A DNA stretch of 64,000 nt from Caloranaerobacter sp. TR13 (GTDB taxonomy: Bacteria; Bacillota; Clostridia; Tissierellales; Thermohalobacteraceae), in the NCBI RefSeq assembly GCF_001316435.1, contig NZ_JXLL01000001.1:1-64000 (forward strand). Reading direction: 5' to 3'. Both the position numbers and the translations under genes were made by a program. Of this stretch, positions 19,143 to 27,109 are shown piece after piece; the first letter of the stretch is position 1, and each line of letters opens with the position of its first letter. The notes under the pieces are model-generated. The model ran no database searches. It saw nothing but the letters and a program-made list of their open reading frames with translations, and was not told the origin of the DNA.

Positions 19143-19771
19143 TAGCTTTCGTCATTGCTATTTAGCACATTAAGTAATTCCATCATTTGGAACATATCTT
19201 TCATTTTATCAATATTTTTTGCTTCTTCATCGCCAAGCATAGGCTTTATTATGTCAATCATGTTATCAATTTTTATTTCTGATTTATCATTGGCAGAAGT
19301 AATTTTAGATAGAGTTGATATAATAGGTTTAAATTTATCAATATTTATCATTAAGTCTAGCATAGGTTTTATAGTAGGTAATTTATCATTAGGAATTTCT
19401 TCTTGCAAAGATAGGAAAATTTTATTTATACGTTCTTTCGGAGTTATATTAGTTACTGGGGTTATTGGTTCAAAGGTTTTTCCTTTTGTAATAAATTCAT
19501 ATAGTCCCATTATTCTGTTTATTTTTTCAAGATTAATTATAAAAACATTTAATGTGCCTACTATTTGCTCAGGTAGATATGGGCCTACTTTTTTTAGAAC
19601 GTATATTTTCTTATCAAGGTTGTTAAGTATAGATGTTTTTAGTAGATTTTGCAAAGAAAACCCTTGGTTAATTAACTTTGGCACGAAAACTAGAGCTGCA
19701 AATAATATTAATTTATTATTAAGAGGACTTATATTAATTTGTTTTGGTGTACTTATTTGCAACTTATTCAC
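19142..19771 (-). CDS. Hypothetical protein with C-terminal helical motif (209 aa)
   Basis: A 209-residue protein with a GTG start behind AGGAGG. One weakly hydrophobic stretch near residues 18-40 is followed by a helical, Ile/Lys-rich region. The C-terminus (KPMLGDEEAKNIDKM) resembles the C-terminus of the 105-residue protein at 20995-21312 (RPFLNEEQAKKLDQL), suggesting a shared small domain. It sits opposite the CaCA antiporter gene. No function can be assigned. Confidence 0.6.
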   Translation of the reverse strand: MNKLQISTPKQINISPLNNKLILFAALVFVPKLINQGFSLQNLLKTSILNNLDKKIYVLKKVGPYLPEQIVGTLNVFIINLEKINRIMGLYEFITKGKTFEPITPVTNITPKERINKIFLSLQEEIPNDKLPTIKPMLDLMINIDKFKPIISTLSKITSANDKSEIKIDNMIDIIKPMLGDEEAKNIDKMKDMFQMMELLNVLNSNDES

Positions 19772-19931
19772 TTTTAATCCTCCTAGATAGTTAAAATTAA
19801 AATACTTCGCATAAGTATAGTATGATATTTATTATAAATTTGTTACACGTTAGGTATAATATTTATAGATTTGTTTATAAGCGTTATTTTTCAATTCATT
19901 TAGATTAGAAAATACAAAGTTAGGGTGATAT

Positions 19932-20882
19932 ATGTTGTTTATCTCGACAATACTATTTATATTAGGTTTAATCTTGGTTATAAAAGGTGGAGATTGGTTT
20001 GTAGATTCTTCAGTAAAAATAGCAAAAATATCAGGTTTACCAGAAGTATTTATAGGGGCAACATTAGTAAGTATAGCAACTACTTCACCAGAGATTATGG
20101 TTTCTGCAGCAGCTGCAGTAAAAGGGTATAGTACAATTAGTGTAGGGAATGCTATTGGTTCTATTATATGTAATATAGGATTAATACTAGGACTTACTAA
20201 TATTATTATGCCAAGTAAGATAGATAAAAGTTTATTTAGTGGAAAAGCTTTTTTAATGGTTTTATATATGATATTACTTTTTATCCTAGGCTTTAATGGT
20301 TTTATTAATAGAGTTGATTCAATAGTATTGATAGTACTCTTTATTATATATGTAATATACAATTCTTATAGTATTAAAAGTAGAAAGACACTAATATCGG
20401 TTCAAAGTAATAAGAGAATTTTTTCTAAAGAGATAATTAAAATTGCGATAAATTTTATACTTGGAATAACAGCTATATTAATAGGTGCTAATTTACTTAT
20501 AGATAATGGTGTTATTTTAGCAGGATATTTAGGTGTACCAGAAGCAATTATAGGTCTTACGCTCATAGCATTAGGTACTTCATTGCCAGAATTAGTTACA
20601 GCTATTACTGCATTAAGGAAAGGGCATGGAGGTTTATCTATAGGTAACATAATAGGGGCTAACATTTTAAATATAACGCTAGTAATTGGAATTTCAGGGG
20701 TAATAACTTCATTAAAACTTTTAAAACAGAATATTTTTTTCGATTTTCCAATAGCTTTAATATTGATGTTATTATTATTAATTCCGTTATCAAGGAAGAA
20801 TGAAATTACTAGATTAAATGGTTTAATACTTTTGCTAGTTTATGTTGTGTATATAACATTACTCTATAGTGTATTTTCGTAG
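19932..20882 (+). CDS. CaCA-family Na+(K+)/Ca2+ antiporter
   Basis: A 316-residue membrane exchanger with about ten hydrophobic helices in two inverted halves. The two alpha-repeats are clear: GATLVSIATTSPE at ~residue 41 and GLTLIALGTSLPELVTA at ~207, each followed by a second motif (SVGNAIGSIICN, SIGNIIGANILN). This is the YrbG-like group that exports Ca2+ using a monovalent cation gradient; the coupling ion is not deducible. ATG with GGGTGA upstream. Confidence 0.93.
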   Translation: MLFISTILFILGLILVIKGGDWFVDSSVKIAKISGLPEVFIGATLVSIATTSPEIMVSAAAAVKGYSTISVGNAIGSIICNIGLILGLTNIIMPSKIDKSLFSGKAFLMVLYMILLFILGFNGFINRVDSIVLIVLFIIYVIYNSYSIKSRKTLISVQSNKRIFSKEIIKIAINFILGITAILIGANLLIDNGVILAGYLGVPEAIIGLTLIALGTSLPELVTAITALRKGHGGLSIGNIIGANILNITLVIGISGVITSLKLLKQNIFFDFPIALILMLLLLIPLSRKNEITRLNGLILLLVYVVYITLLYSVFS

Positions 20883-20994
20883 ATATATTGATAAGCACAA
20901 TTTTTGCTGAGAATCATATAATATAATGTATTGTGTAATATGGACATATTTATTTACATAATATAGAAAAAAAGGTTTAAAGGGGGATGTCTAC

Positions 20995-21312
20995 ATGAGT
21001 AGCGAATTAGGTAACGACAGAATAAAAAATCTTGAAGAAATATTAGAAAAATTTAAGGGTAAAATAGAAATAAAACAGGAACAATTAGAAGAATTAAAAG
21101 AATTAGCAAGCAAGTACTCAAACAAGACAGAAGAAGAACTAATGTTAGAGGTTATGAAATATAGTAAAATTTTTTCAAAGGATATGACAAAGGAAGAGTA
21201 TATGAGTAAGATAAAAAAACTTGAGAAAATAAGACCGTTTTTAAATGAAGAACAGGCTAAAAAATTAGATCAATTAGTAGAAATACTTAAAAAAGTAGAT
21301 ATAAAAGAGTAA
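20995..21312 (+). CDS. Hypothetical helical protein (105 aa)
   Basis: A highly charged, alpha-helical protein of 105 residues, largely Glu/Lys, with heptad-like spacing in residues 8-45. No cysteine, no membrane segment. The C-terminal motif RPFLNEEQAKKLDQL is similar to that of the 209-residue protein nearby. The AAGGGGGATG region gives a good ribosome site for the ATG, and a strong terminator begins at the stop codon. Confidence 0.65.
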   Translation: MSSELGNDRIKNLEEILEKFKGKIEIKQEQLEELKELASKYSNKTEEELMLEVMKYSKIFSKDMTKEEYMSKIKKLEKIRPFLNEEQAKKLDQLVEILKKVDIKE

Positions 21313-21313
21313 T

Positions 21314-21353
21314 CTCAAACTTCGAGCGTTATAGCTCGAAGTTTGAGATTTTT
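21314..21353 (+). terminator. Rho-independent terminator
   Basis: A 14-bp perfect stem (CTCAAACTTCGAGC / GCTCGAAGTTTGAG) with loop GTTATA, then ATTTTT. A near copy of its inner 26 bases recurs at 21601-21626 on the far side of element copy 3. Confidence 0.93.
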
Positions 21354-21597
21354 GACAAAGTAAATTATATATGAAAATGACGCTCATGCGGACGAATTTA
21401 GAAAAAACTTAAGGCTCAAATTTTTAGAAAATCCTAACGCACCTAATCAAGACGTCCTGTCTTGTAAGATGCTGGTTTGACATCCTGTCAAACCTACGGA
21501 TTTTCTCAAAAATTTTCACCTAGTTTTTTAACTAAATTCTTTCAAGCATTCGCTTTCATTTTCATAAAATATTTAAAAAAGGAGTTTGTCTACAGTC
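21350..21597 (+). repeat. Intergenic palindromic twin-hairpin element, copy 3
   Basis: Third full copy, in the 437-bp gap before the FtsH-type gene. The left terminus TTTTTGACAAAG and right terminus GAGTTTGTCTACAGTC are both present. The hairpins are CAAGAC / GTCTTG with loop GTCCT (21448-21464) and GGTTTGAC / GTCAAACC with loop ATCCT (21474-21494). Compared with copies 1, 2 and 4 the second stem has paired changes (C-G to T-A, A-T to G-C, G-C to A-T) that keep base pairing. It is flanked by two near-identical terminator hairpins. Confidence 0.9.
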
Positions 21598-21600
21598 CGG

Positions 21601-21632
21601 AACTTCGAGCATTATAGCTCGAAGTTTTTTTG
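21601..21632 (+). terminator. Second copy of the terminator hairpin, right of element copy 3
   Basis: AACTTCGAGC / GCTCGAAGTT with loop ATTATA and a run of seven T. It differs by one base from the inner part of the hairpin at 21318-21343. Confidence 0.88.
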
Positions 21633-21680
21633 TTGTCTGTGTACAAAAAAATTATGTAAACATTACCATGGGTTAAAAAA

Positions 21681-21709
21681 TAGACATATAACGGTGGATT
21701 TGATATACT
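21681..21709 (+). promoter_or_regulatory. Sigma-A-type promoter for the FtsH-like gene
   Basis: TAGACA, 17-base spacer, TATACT with an upstream TG (extended -10), about 40 bases before the start codon. Confidence 0.65.
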
Positions 21710-21749
21710 ATAAATTGTATTATGTAAACTAGAAAGAGGGGATGTAGCA

Positions 21750-23495
21750 ATGCTTAAAAAACGAAAGATAATATTTTTTGTATTAGCAGCTCTTATTGTA
21801 ATTTCTGCTTTGATATATTTTCAGATTAATAATAAAGATTATATAAATATTTCATATAAAAAATTTATTGAATATGTAGAAAAAGGTAATGTTGAAACGG
21901 TTTATTTAAGTAATAATTCTAAGATTAAAGGTAAATTAGCGGATGGTTCATATTTTATAACAGACAATCCAAGATCAGAGTCTTTTAAAGAAAGTCTTTT
22001 AACGAAAGGGATAAATGTCGAAGAAACCGAGCAAAATGCAATAATAATGAATTTGCTTACTCTATTGTTAGTTTTAGGTAGTTTTGGATTTATAGGGTAT
22101 TTTCTGAGTAAAAATACAGCTAAGCAAGCTCAGAAGGAAATGGCTTATATGTCTTCTATAGAAAGTGACTTTAGTAACACTGAGTCTATTACTTTTGATG
22201 ATGTTGCAGGAAATGATGAAGCAAAAGAAAGTCTTAAAGAGTTAGTAGATTTTATAAAAAATCCCGAAAAATATGAGAGATATGGTGCTAGAATGCCAAG
22301 AGGTGTATTATTGTATGGTCCACCTGGAACAGGTAAGACTCTTTTGGCTAAGGCATTAGCTGGAGAGGCAAATGTTCCTTATTTTGCTGTTACAGGTTCA
22401 GATTTTATACAAGTTTATGCAGGATTAGGAGCAAGTAGGATTAGAAGTTTATTCAAAAAAGCTAGACAAGCTGGTAAATGTGTAATATTTATAGATGAGA
22501 TAGATGCTCTAGGGAAGAAAAGGTCAGGAAATATAGGTGGTGGAAGTGATGAGAGTGATAGAACACTGAATGCTTTATTAACTGAAATGTCAGGATTTAA
22601 AGGAAATGAAGGAATAGTAGTGATAGCAGCAACTAATAGAATTGATACTTTAGATGAAGCGCTTTTAAGACCAGGTAGGTTTGATAGACAAATTGAAGTA
22701 GGACTTCCAGATATAAATGCTAGGTATAAGATATTAAGATTACACAGCCGAAATAAACCTTTAGATAAAAATGTAGATTTAAAAAAAATAGCTTATCAAA
22801 CAGTATATTTTAGTGGAGCTAAATTAGAGAATTTGATGAATGAGTCTGCTATGATAGCCGCAAAAAACAATCAAAAAACAATAAAAATGGAACATATAGA
22901 TAAAGCTTTTTACACAGTAATAGCTGGTGAGGAAAAGAAGGATAAAAGTACTATATCCTTAAAGGATAAAAGAATAACAGCATATCATGAAACTGGACAT
23001 GCCTTAGTAACTAAACTTATTGCTCCAGAAAATAGAGTTACAAAGGTTACGATAATACCAAGCACTAAAGGTGCTGGGGGTTTTAGTATGAATATACCAC
23101 CTAATAGTATGTATCAGTCTAAGGAAGACATAATTAAAAATATAAAAATATCTCTTGGTGGTAGAGCAGCTGAGGAAATTGTTTTTGGAAAAAATAAAAT
23201 TACAACTGGAGCTTCAAATGATTTACAAAAAGCTACTAAAATGGCTTTGTTATTAATTAGTAGATTTGGAATGGAAGAATCTGCAGGTTTAGTAAGTTAC
23301 GAGACATTATTAGGCGACAAGTTAGGTACTAATAATTTTATAGTAAGTAAGACAAAAGATTTGCTAGAAAAGCTATATAAAGAAACTTTGGAGGTATTGA
23401 GAGATAATCTAGATTTATTAGAAAAAATAGCTAATTATTTGATTTGCAATGAGACTATTGGTGAAGAGGAATTGAATTTATTGATAAATCATTAA
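21750..23495 (+). CDS. ftsH: FtsH-type ATP-dependent zinc metalloprotease
   Basis: A 581-residue membrane-anchored AAA protease for quality control of membrane and cytoplasmic proteins. Two hydrophobic helices (~6-24 and ~99-119) bracket a small extracytoplasmic domain. The AAA module begins near 150 with Walker A GPPGTGKT at ~190, Walker B VIFIDEIDAL and the second region of homology with Arg residues (RPGRFDRQIEVG). The zinc site HETGH is near residue 413 and the third-ligand region is in TTGASNDLQKAT. It is slightly shorter than typical FtsH (600-650), mainly in the tail, and could be one of several paralogues. Good GAGGGG ribosome site. Confidence 0.92.
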   Translation: MLKKRKIIFFVLAALIVISALIYFQINNKDYINISYKKFIEYVEKGNVETVYLSNNSKIKGKLADGSYFITDNPRSESFKESLLTKGINVEETEQNAIIMNLLTLLLVLGSFGFIGYFLSKNTAKQAQKEMAYMSSIESDFSNTESITFDDVAGNDEAKESLKELVDFIKNPEKYERYGARMPRGVLLYGPPGTGKTLLAKALAGEANVPYFAVTGSDFIQVYAGLGASRIRSLFKKARQAGKCVIFIDEIDALGKKRSGNIGGGSDESDRTLNALLTEMSGFKGNEGIVVIAATNRIDTLDEALLRPGRFDRQIEVGLPDINARYKILRLHSRNKPLDKNVDLKKIAYQTVYFSGAKLENLMNESAMIAAKNNQKTIKMEHIDKAFYTVIAGEEKKDKSTISLKDKRITAYHETGHALVTKLIAPENRVTKVTIIPSTKGAGGFSMNIPPNSMYQSKEDIIKNIKISLGGRAAEEIVFGKNKITTGASNDLQKATKMALLLISRFGMEESAGLVSYETLLGDKLGTNNFIVSKTKDLLEKLYKETLEVLRDNLDLLEKIANYLICNETIGEEELNLLINH

Positions 23496-23526
23496 ATTAA
23501 AGATAAAGTTATATTCATTAATGAAT

Positions 23527-23780
23527 TGAAAAATAACGCTCATAGACAAATCTTTAGAGAAAACATAGACTTATAATTTCGAAAAATCCTAACGCACCTA
23601 ATCAAGACGTCCTGTCTTGTAGGATGCTGGCTTAGCGTCCATGCTAAGCCTACGGATTTTTCTGAAATTCTTCATCAAGTTTTCTTTGCTAAAGCTTTGC
23701 AATTATTCGCTTTCATTTTTAAGCATGAAACTTTAAGACTTTGTCTTAGGGCTTAGTATTTTAGAGCTTGTCAACCACTG
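23527..23780 (+). repeat. Intergenic palindromic twin-hairpin element, copy 4 (divergent subtype)
   Basis: Fourth copy, 3' of the FtsH-type gene. The inner hairpins match the others: CAAGAC / GTCTTG with loop GTCCT (23603-23619) and GGCTTAGC / GCTAAGCC with loop GTCCAT (23629-23650). The outer arms differ from copies 1-3, but both arms changed together (CTTTAG..GAAAAC on the left pairs with GTTTTC..CTAAAG on the right). The right edge shows a weak terminus match, GAGCTTGTCAACCACTG, ending near 23780. The remaining ~115 bases before the 6S RNA show only a promoter. Confidence 0.82.
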
Positions 23781-23883
23781 GATTTCATTAAAAAAGCAAA
23801 TAAAGTTTACATAACTTGAGATATTTGCATTTTAACATTTTTAATAACTCTTTTTTAGATTTTTAAAATACTAGGATTTGTGT

Positions 23884-23889
23884 TATAAT
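23884..23889 (+). promoter_or_regulatory. Extended -10 promoter of the 6S RNA gene
   Basis: TGTTATAAT (TG-n-TATAAT), with initiation expected near 23896. The -35 region is weak. Confidence 0.6.
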
Positions 23890-23899
23890 AAAGTCAGTA

Positions 23900-24076
23900 A
23901 AAATCCTGAGATGTCCGTAAGCCCTTGATAATTCGACCGACATTAGACATCCGGGAGTTCGGGTTCTGTAGTGTATGACATGCCTAATTAATTAGGAAGT
24001 CAAAAGCTACAGATAGAACACCCACCTGTGTGAGCAGCGGGTGCGAATTAGAAGGGCGACGGCACCACGGGATAAC
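23900..24076 (+). ncRNA. ssrS: 6S RNA
   Basis: About 175 non-coding bases with the architecture of 6S RNA, the regulator that binds sigma-A RNA polymerase holoenzyme as a promoter mimic. The 5' end ATCCTGAGATGTCCGTAAGC resembles the E. coli 6S 5' strand, and the 3' end (GGGCGACGGCACCACGGGAT) resembles its 3' strand. The ends pair: ATCCTG with CGGGAT, GCCC with GGGC, and CCGT with ACGG. The middle (TTGATAATTCGACCG opposite GCGAATTAGAA) can form the open central bubble, and further inner stems follow (GTTCTGTAG with CTACAGATAGAAC, GGTTCTG region). It has its own promoter and terminator. Not SRP RNA, tmRNA or RNase P, whose core motifs are absent. Confidence 0.8.
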
Positions 24077-24108
24077 CCTTAAGCATTAGCTTAAGGGTTA
24101 TTTTTATT
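24074..24108 (+). terminator. Terminator of the 6S RNA, overlapping the spoVB stop
   Basis: AACCCTTAAG / CTTAAGGGTT, 10-bp stem with loop CATTAG, then ATTTTTATT. Part of the right arm encodes the last codons and stop of spoVB on the other strand. Confidence 0.9.
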
Positions 24109-25641
24109 ATATAGAAGTTTTTTAAGTAAAGAAGGAGGAAGTCCTTTTATCAATGTTAATATTAGAAAATAAGCTAAACCACCTACAAATAGGCATACTA
24201 AGAAATTTATATAGTTTTGTGTGTTTAATGACTTAAGGTAATTATAAATAATCAGTATTATTGCAGTCATGCTAACTGAAGATATTATAGGTTTTACTAT
24301 ATAATCTATAGTATTAAAGTTTATTTTCATTATTCTTATTATACTAATATAATGTAAAAGACTTATTATAATTGTTGCTAAAATAAAGCCTAAGAAAAAG
24401 CCTTTAATACCGAATATTGGATTGCCTACTAGAAAATATGTTGACGATATTTGAATTAGTATTCCTATTAGATAATTTATTGTTGCTATTATTTGTTTTC
24501 CTAGACCATGAAGTATACCAGATAATATATGCTGCAAAGATAAAAATATTGTTGAGTAACCAAGTATGCCTAAGTATATACCTACAATCTTATCTCTGTA
24601 GAAAAACATAGCTATAGGCTCAGAGAAAAAGATATATATAAATGTCAGAGGTATGGAAATTAGTAAAGTTATTCGCAAAGATAATAAGATATTGCTTTTA
24701 ATCATTTTATATCTCTTTAAAGCTAATTCTTCAGACAGATTTGGAATAATATTTATTACAAGAGCTGATGTAACGATACATGGCAGAAATATGATAGGCA
24801 TTGACATTCCAATAACTCTACCAAAAATTGAAACAGCTTCTGTTTGGCTATAACCTGCTACTATTAGTCTCTGAGGAATTAGTACTGCATTTATAAGTTG
24901 TACCGATACATTGATTAATCTAGATATAGTGATAGGCACTGATATATAGAATATTTGTGAGAGTATTTGTATAGTATATAAAGGTTTTGATGAACTTATA
25001 GCTTTATTTTTGCCAAAGAGTTTATAATTTAATACCATCCAAATTAAACCAGCAATTTCTCCGATACTTATTCCACAAACTGCTATAAAAGCTCCTAACT
25101 TTGAACTTATTGGATACATATAATAGATTATTCCAAGCACAAAGGCAATTCTTGTTATTTGCTCTATTATTTGGGCAATACCGGCCGGGCTTATTTGTTT
25201 CATACCGTAAAAATATCCTCTGAATACTGACGAAATTGAAATGATTAATACTGCTGGTGCTAACATAATGATGCTTTTGTTTATTTCTTTATTCTTAAGA
25301 AGCTTTAATGAAATGTAGTCACTTCCTATTAAGATGATAAAACTTAAAATAAGAGCTATTAAAAATGTTATATACAAGGCAATTTTAAAAACTTTTTTTG
25401 CACCTTTTGTATTATGTATAGAATTTTGTTTAGCAACTAATTTTGAAACTGCTATAGGAATTCCAGCAGTAGTAATAGTTATAAAAAGCATAAGAACTGG
25501 AAATACCATTTGAAATAAGCCTATACCTTCAGGCCCAATAAGTTTTGATAAAATTATCTTGTAGCAAAAACCTATAAATCTCACTATGAAATTTACAGTT
25601 GCAAGAATTATTGAACCATATATAAAACTAGTTTTTTTCAA
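24091..25641 (-). CDS. spoVB: Stage V sporulation protein B, MOP-family lipid flippase
   Basis: A 516-residue polytopic protein with about 14 hydrophobic helices, in the MOP exporter superfamily (MurJ/Wzx/SpoVB type). The N-terminus (KTSFIYGSIILATVNFIVRF, then KLIGPEGIGLFQMVFP) is the SpoVB signature. SpoVB acts in spore cortex synthesis, probably moving lipid-linked cortex precursors across the membrane. The start is TTG with GGGGTGA upstream. Its 3' end is convergent with the 6S RNA terminator. Confidence 0.88.
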   Translation of the reverse strand: MKKTSFIYGSIILATVNFIVRFIGFCYKIILSKLIGPEGIGLFQMVFPVLMLFITITTAGIPIAVSKLVAKQNSIHNTKGAKKVFKIALYITFLIALILSFIILIGSDYISLKLLKNKEINKSIIMLAPAVLIISISSVFRGYFYGMKQISPAGIAQIIEQITRIAFVLGIIYYMYPISSKLGAFIAVCGISIGEIAGLIWMVLNYKLFGKNKAISSSKPLYTIQILSQIFYISVPITISRLINVSVQLINAVLIPQRLIVAGYSQTEAVSIFGRVIGMSMPIIFLPCIVTSALVINIIPNLSEELALKRYKMIKSNILLSLRITLLISIPLTFIYIFFSEPIAMFFYRDKIVGIYLGILGYSTIFLSLQHILSGILHGLGKQIIATINYLIGILIQISSTYFLVGNPIFGIKGFFLGFILATIIISLLHYISIIRIMKINFNTIDYIVKPIISSVSMTAIILIIYNYLKSLNTQNYINFLVCLFVGGLAYFLILTLIKGLPPSLLKKLLYNKNNP

Positions 25642-25824
25642 GTTATCACCCCAAAATACTTACTGTATTATACATATTTTATTTAAAGGTATAATATTAC
25701 TGAAGATATATTATTTTAAAAAAATTAACATTTATTTTAGAAGTAAAGAATATGTTCAAGGCTTATGTCAAAAATTAAGAGTAAAGTTGTTGAAGTAAAT
25801 ATTAATTAAAAGGAGATGCAGATA

Positions 25825-26067
25825 ATGGAGTTGGTTTGTCCACTTTGCAATGGTATGTTAAATTATGAAATATACTGCTTAGGATGTGGCAACAGGTTAA
25901 AAGATACAGGGGCTATAGTTGATTACTTAGATGAATATAGTCCTTATCTATCAAATGATATAACACAGCTTGTAGATGGAGTAGAGCATGAAAAATGCTG
26001 CCATTTGTTTAAGTGTGAGAAATGCGGTTTTGAAAAGAGAGTTAAAATAAATAGAGTAAGGATGTAA
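25825..26067 (+). CDS. Small zinc-ribbon-like protein (80 aa)
   Basis: An 80-residue protein with three C-x-x-C pairs (CPLC at 5-8, CLGC near 18-21, CEKC near 64-67) plus a CCH motif, the arrangement of a double zinc ribbon. No membrane segment. The ATG at 25825 is chosen because the earlier ATG at 25816 lies inside the Shine-Dalgarno AAAGGAGATG. Not assigned to a named family; a DNA/RNA- or protein-binding role is possible. Confidence 0.7.
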   Translation: MELVCPLCNGMLNYEIYCLGCGNRLKDTGAIVDYLDEYSPYLSNDITQLVDGVEHEKCCHLFKCEKCGFEKRVKINRVRM

Positions 26068-26090
26068 AAAACCTTACTCTATTTTAATAA
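26050..26090 (+). terminator. Terminator overlapping the end of the zinc-ribbon gene
   Basis: ATAGAGTAAGG / CCTTACTCTAT stem with an A-rich loop that contains the stop codon, followed by TTTTAATAA. The opposing PHP-phosphatase gene ends inside it. Confidence 0.75.
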
Positions 26091-26874
26091 ATTGAGGCTT
26101 TCTGTTTTTGTATATGGTTATATATCTGTAACCAATACTTTTTAATAATTCAATAGCTTCCTTATAATAAGCACATATTTCTTCTGGTTTATGAGAATCA
26201 GAACCAAAAGTTATTATTTCTCCACCTAGTTTTTTATATAGTTTAAGTATCTCTGTACTTGGATGGAAACTACCTATACCATATTTGATTCCAGAAGTAT
26301 TAATTTCAATTCCTTTTTCTAAATTGATTATTTTATTTAAAACTGTCTCAATAATATCTAAGTATTCTTTTATTTCTAAAGTTTTTTCCATAAAGCTTTG
26401 ATATCTCTCAATAAGATTAATGTGACCGATAACATCAAAGTCCTTAAGAGCATCAATACAGAAAAGGAGTTCTTCGTAGTATTCATAATAAGCATCTTTT
26501 ACATTTTTATTTTTATAAAAAGTACCTTCGTGGATACCTTTACCTTTAGCAGTGTGAATTGACATTATCACGAAATCAAAATCATGTGTTTTTATAAACT
26601 CTTTCTTTTTTTCAGCAAGATGAGGTTGCATACCTATTTCTACACCACTTAACACATCAATTATTCCTTTATAATTATATTTTAATCTATTAATTTCTTT
26701 AAAATAATCATTTGTATCAAATACAAAATCTATTAAATCATCTCCATATTCAAAATCTAGATGGTCAGTAAAGCAAATTTGTTTAACGCCTTTTTTTAAA
26801 GCTCCTTTTAGCATATCTTCCATTGTATATTTACAGTCGCCTGAAAAACTGCTGTGAACGTGAAAATCGTACAT
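26074..26874 (-). CDS. PHP-family histidinol-phosphatase-like hydrolase
   Basis: A 266-residue metal-dependent phosphoesterase of the PHP family, similar to histidinol-phosphatase HisJ/HisK. It shows the N-terminal metal motif DFHVHSSFSGD, CFTDHLDFE, GVEIGMQ, the IMSIHT segment, DVIGHINLIER and the C-terminal GSDSHKPEEI. No histidine-biosynthesis genes lie nearby, so the physiological substrate is open; PHP enzymes also act on other small phosphates. The ATG at 26874 is preferred over a GTG nine bases upstream that overlaps the AGGAG ribosome site. Confidence 0.85.
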   Translation of the reverse strand: MYDFHVHSSFSGDCKYTMEDMLKGALKKGVKQICFTDHLDFEYGDDLIDFVFDTNDYFKEINRLKYNYKGIIDVLSGVEIGMQPHLAEKKKEFIKTHDFDFVIMSIHTAKGKGIHEGTFYKNKNVKDAYYEYYEELLFCIDALKDFDVIGHINLIERYQSFMEKTLEIKEYLDIIETVLNKIINLEKGIEINTSGIKYGIGSFHPSTEILKLYKKLGGEIITFGSDSHKPEEICAYYKEAIELLKSIGYRYITIYKNRKPQFIKIE

Positions 26875-27109
26875 TTGTATCACTCCTATTTCAATGTTTT
26901 TCTTCTATATCTATATAATTATAACATAAATAAAAAAGTAGTTAACATCTAACTTAAGTATAAATGTAATTATCGTATTAAAAAAAACAGAATATATTTA
27001 CTAAATTATTACATTTAATTAATAATTATTAATATTCTGATAATTGAAATGATTGCTAATAAATGGTACTATTATTAAAAATATTATAGCTATTTAGAGG
27101 GGGAGATCA

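Noticed and set aside
2416-23780. Palindromic elements as group II introns or IS copies
   Set aside because: They are under 260 bp, have no open frame, and lack intron domain V and any transposase.
23900-24076. SRP RNA, tmRNA or RNase P RNA
   Set aside because: No SRP helix-8 tetraloop motif, no tmRNA tRNA-like ends and no RNase P GAGGAAAGUC motif.
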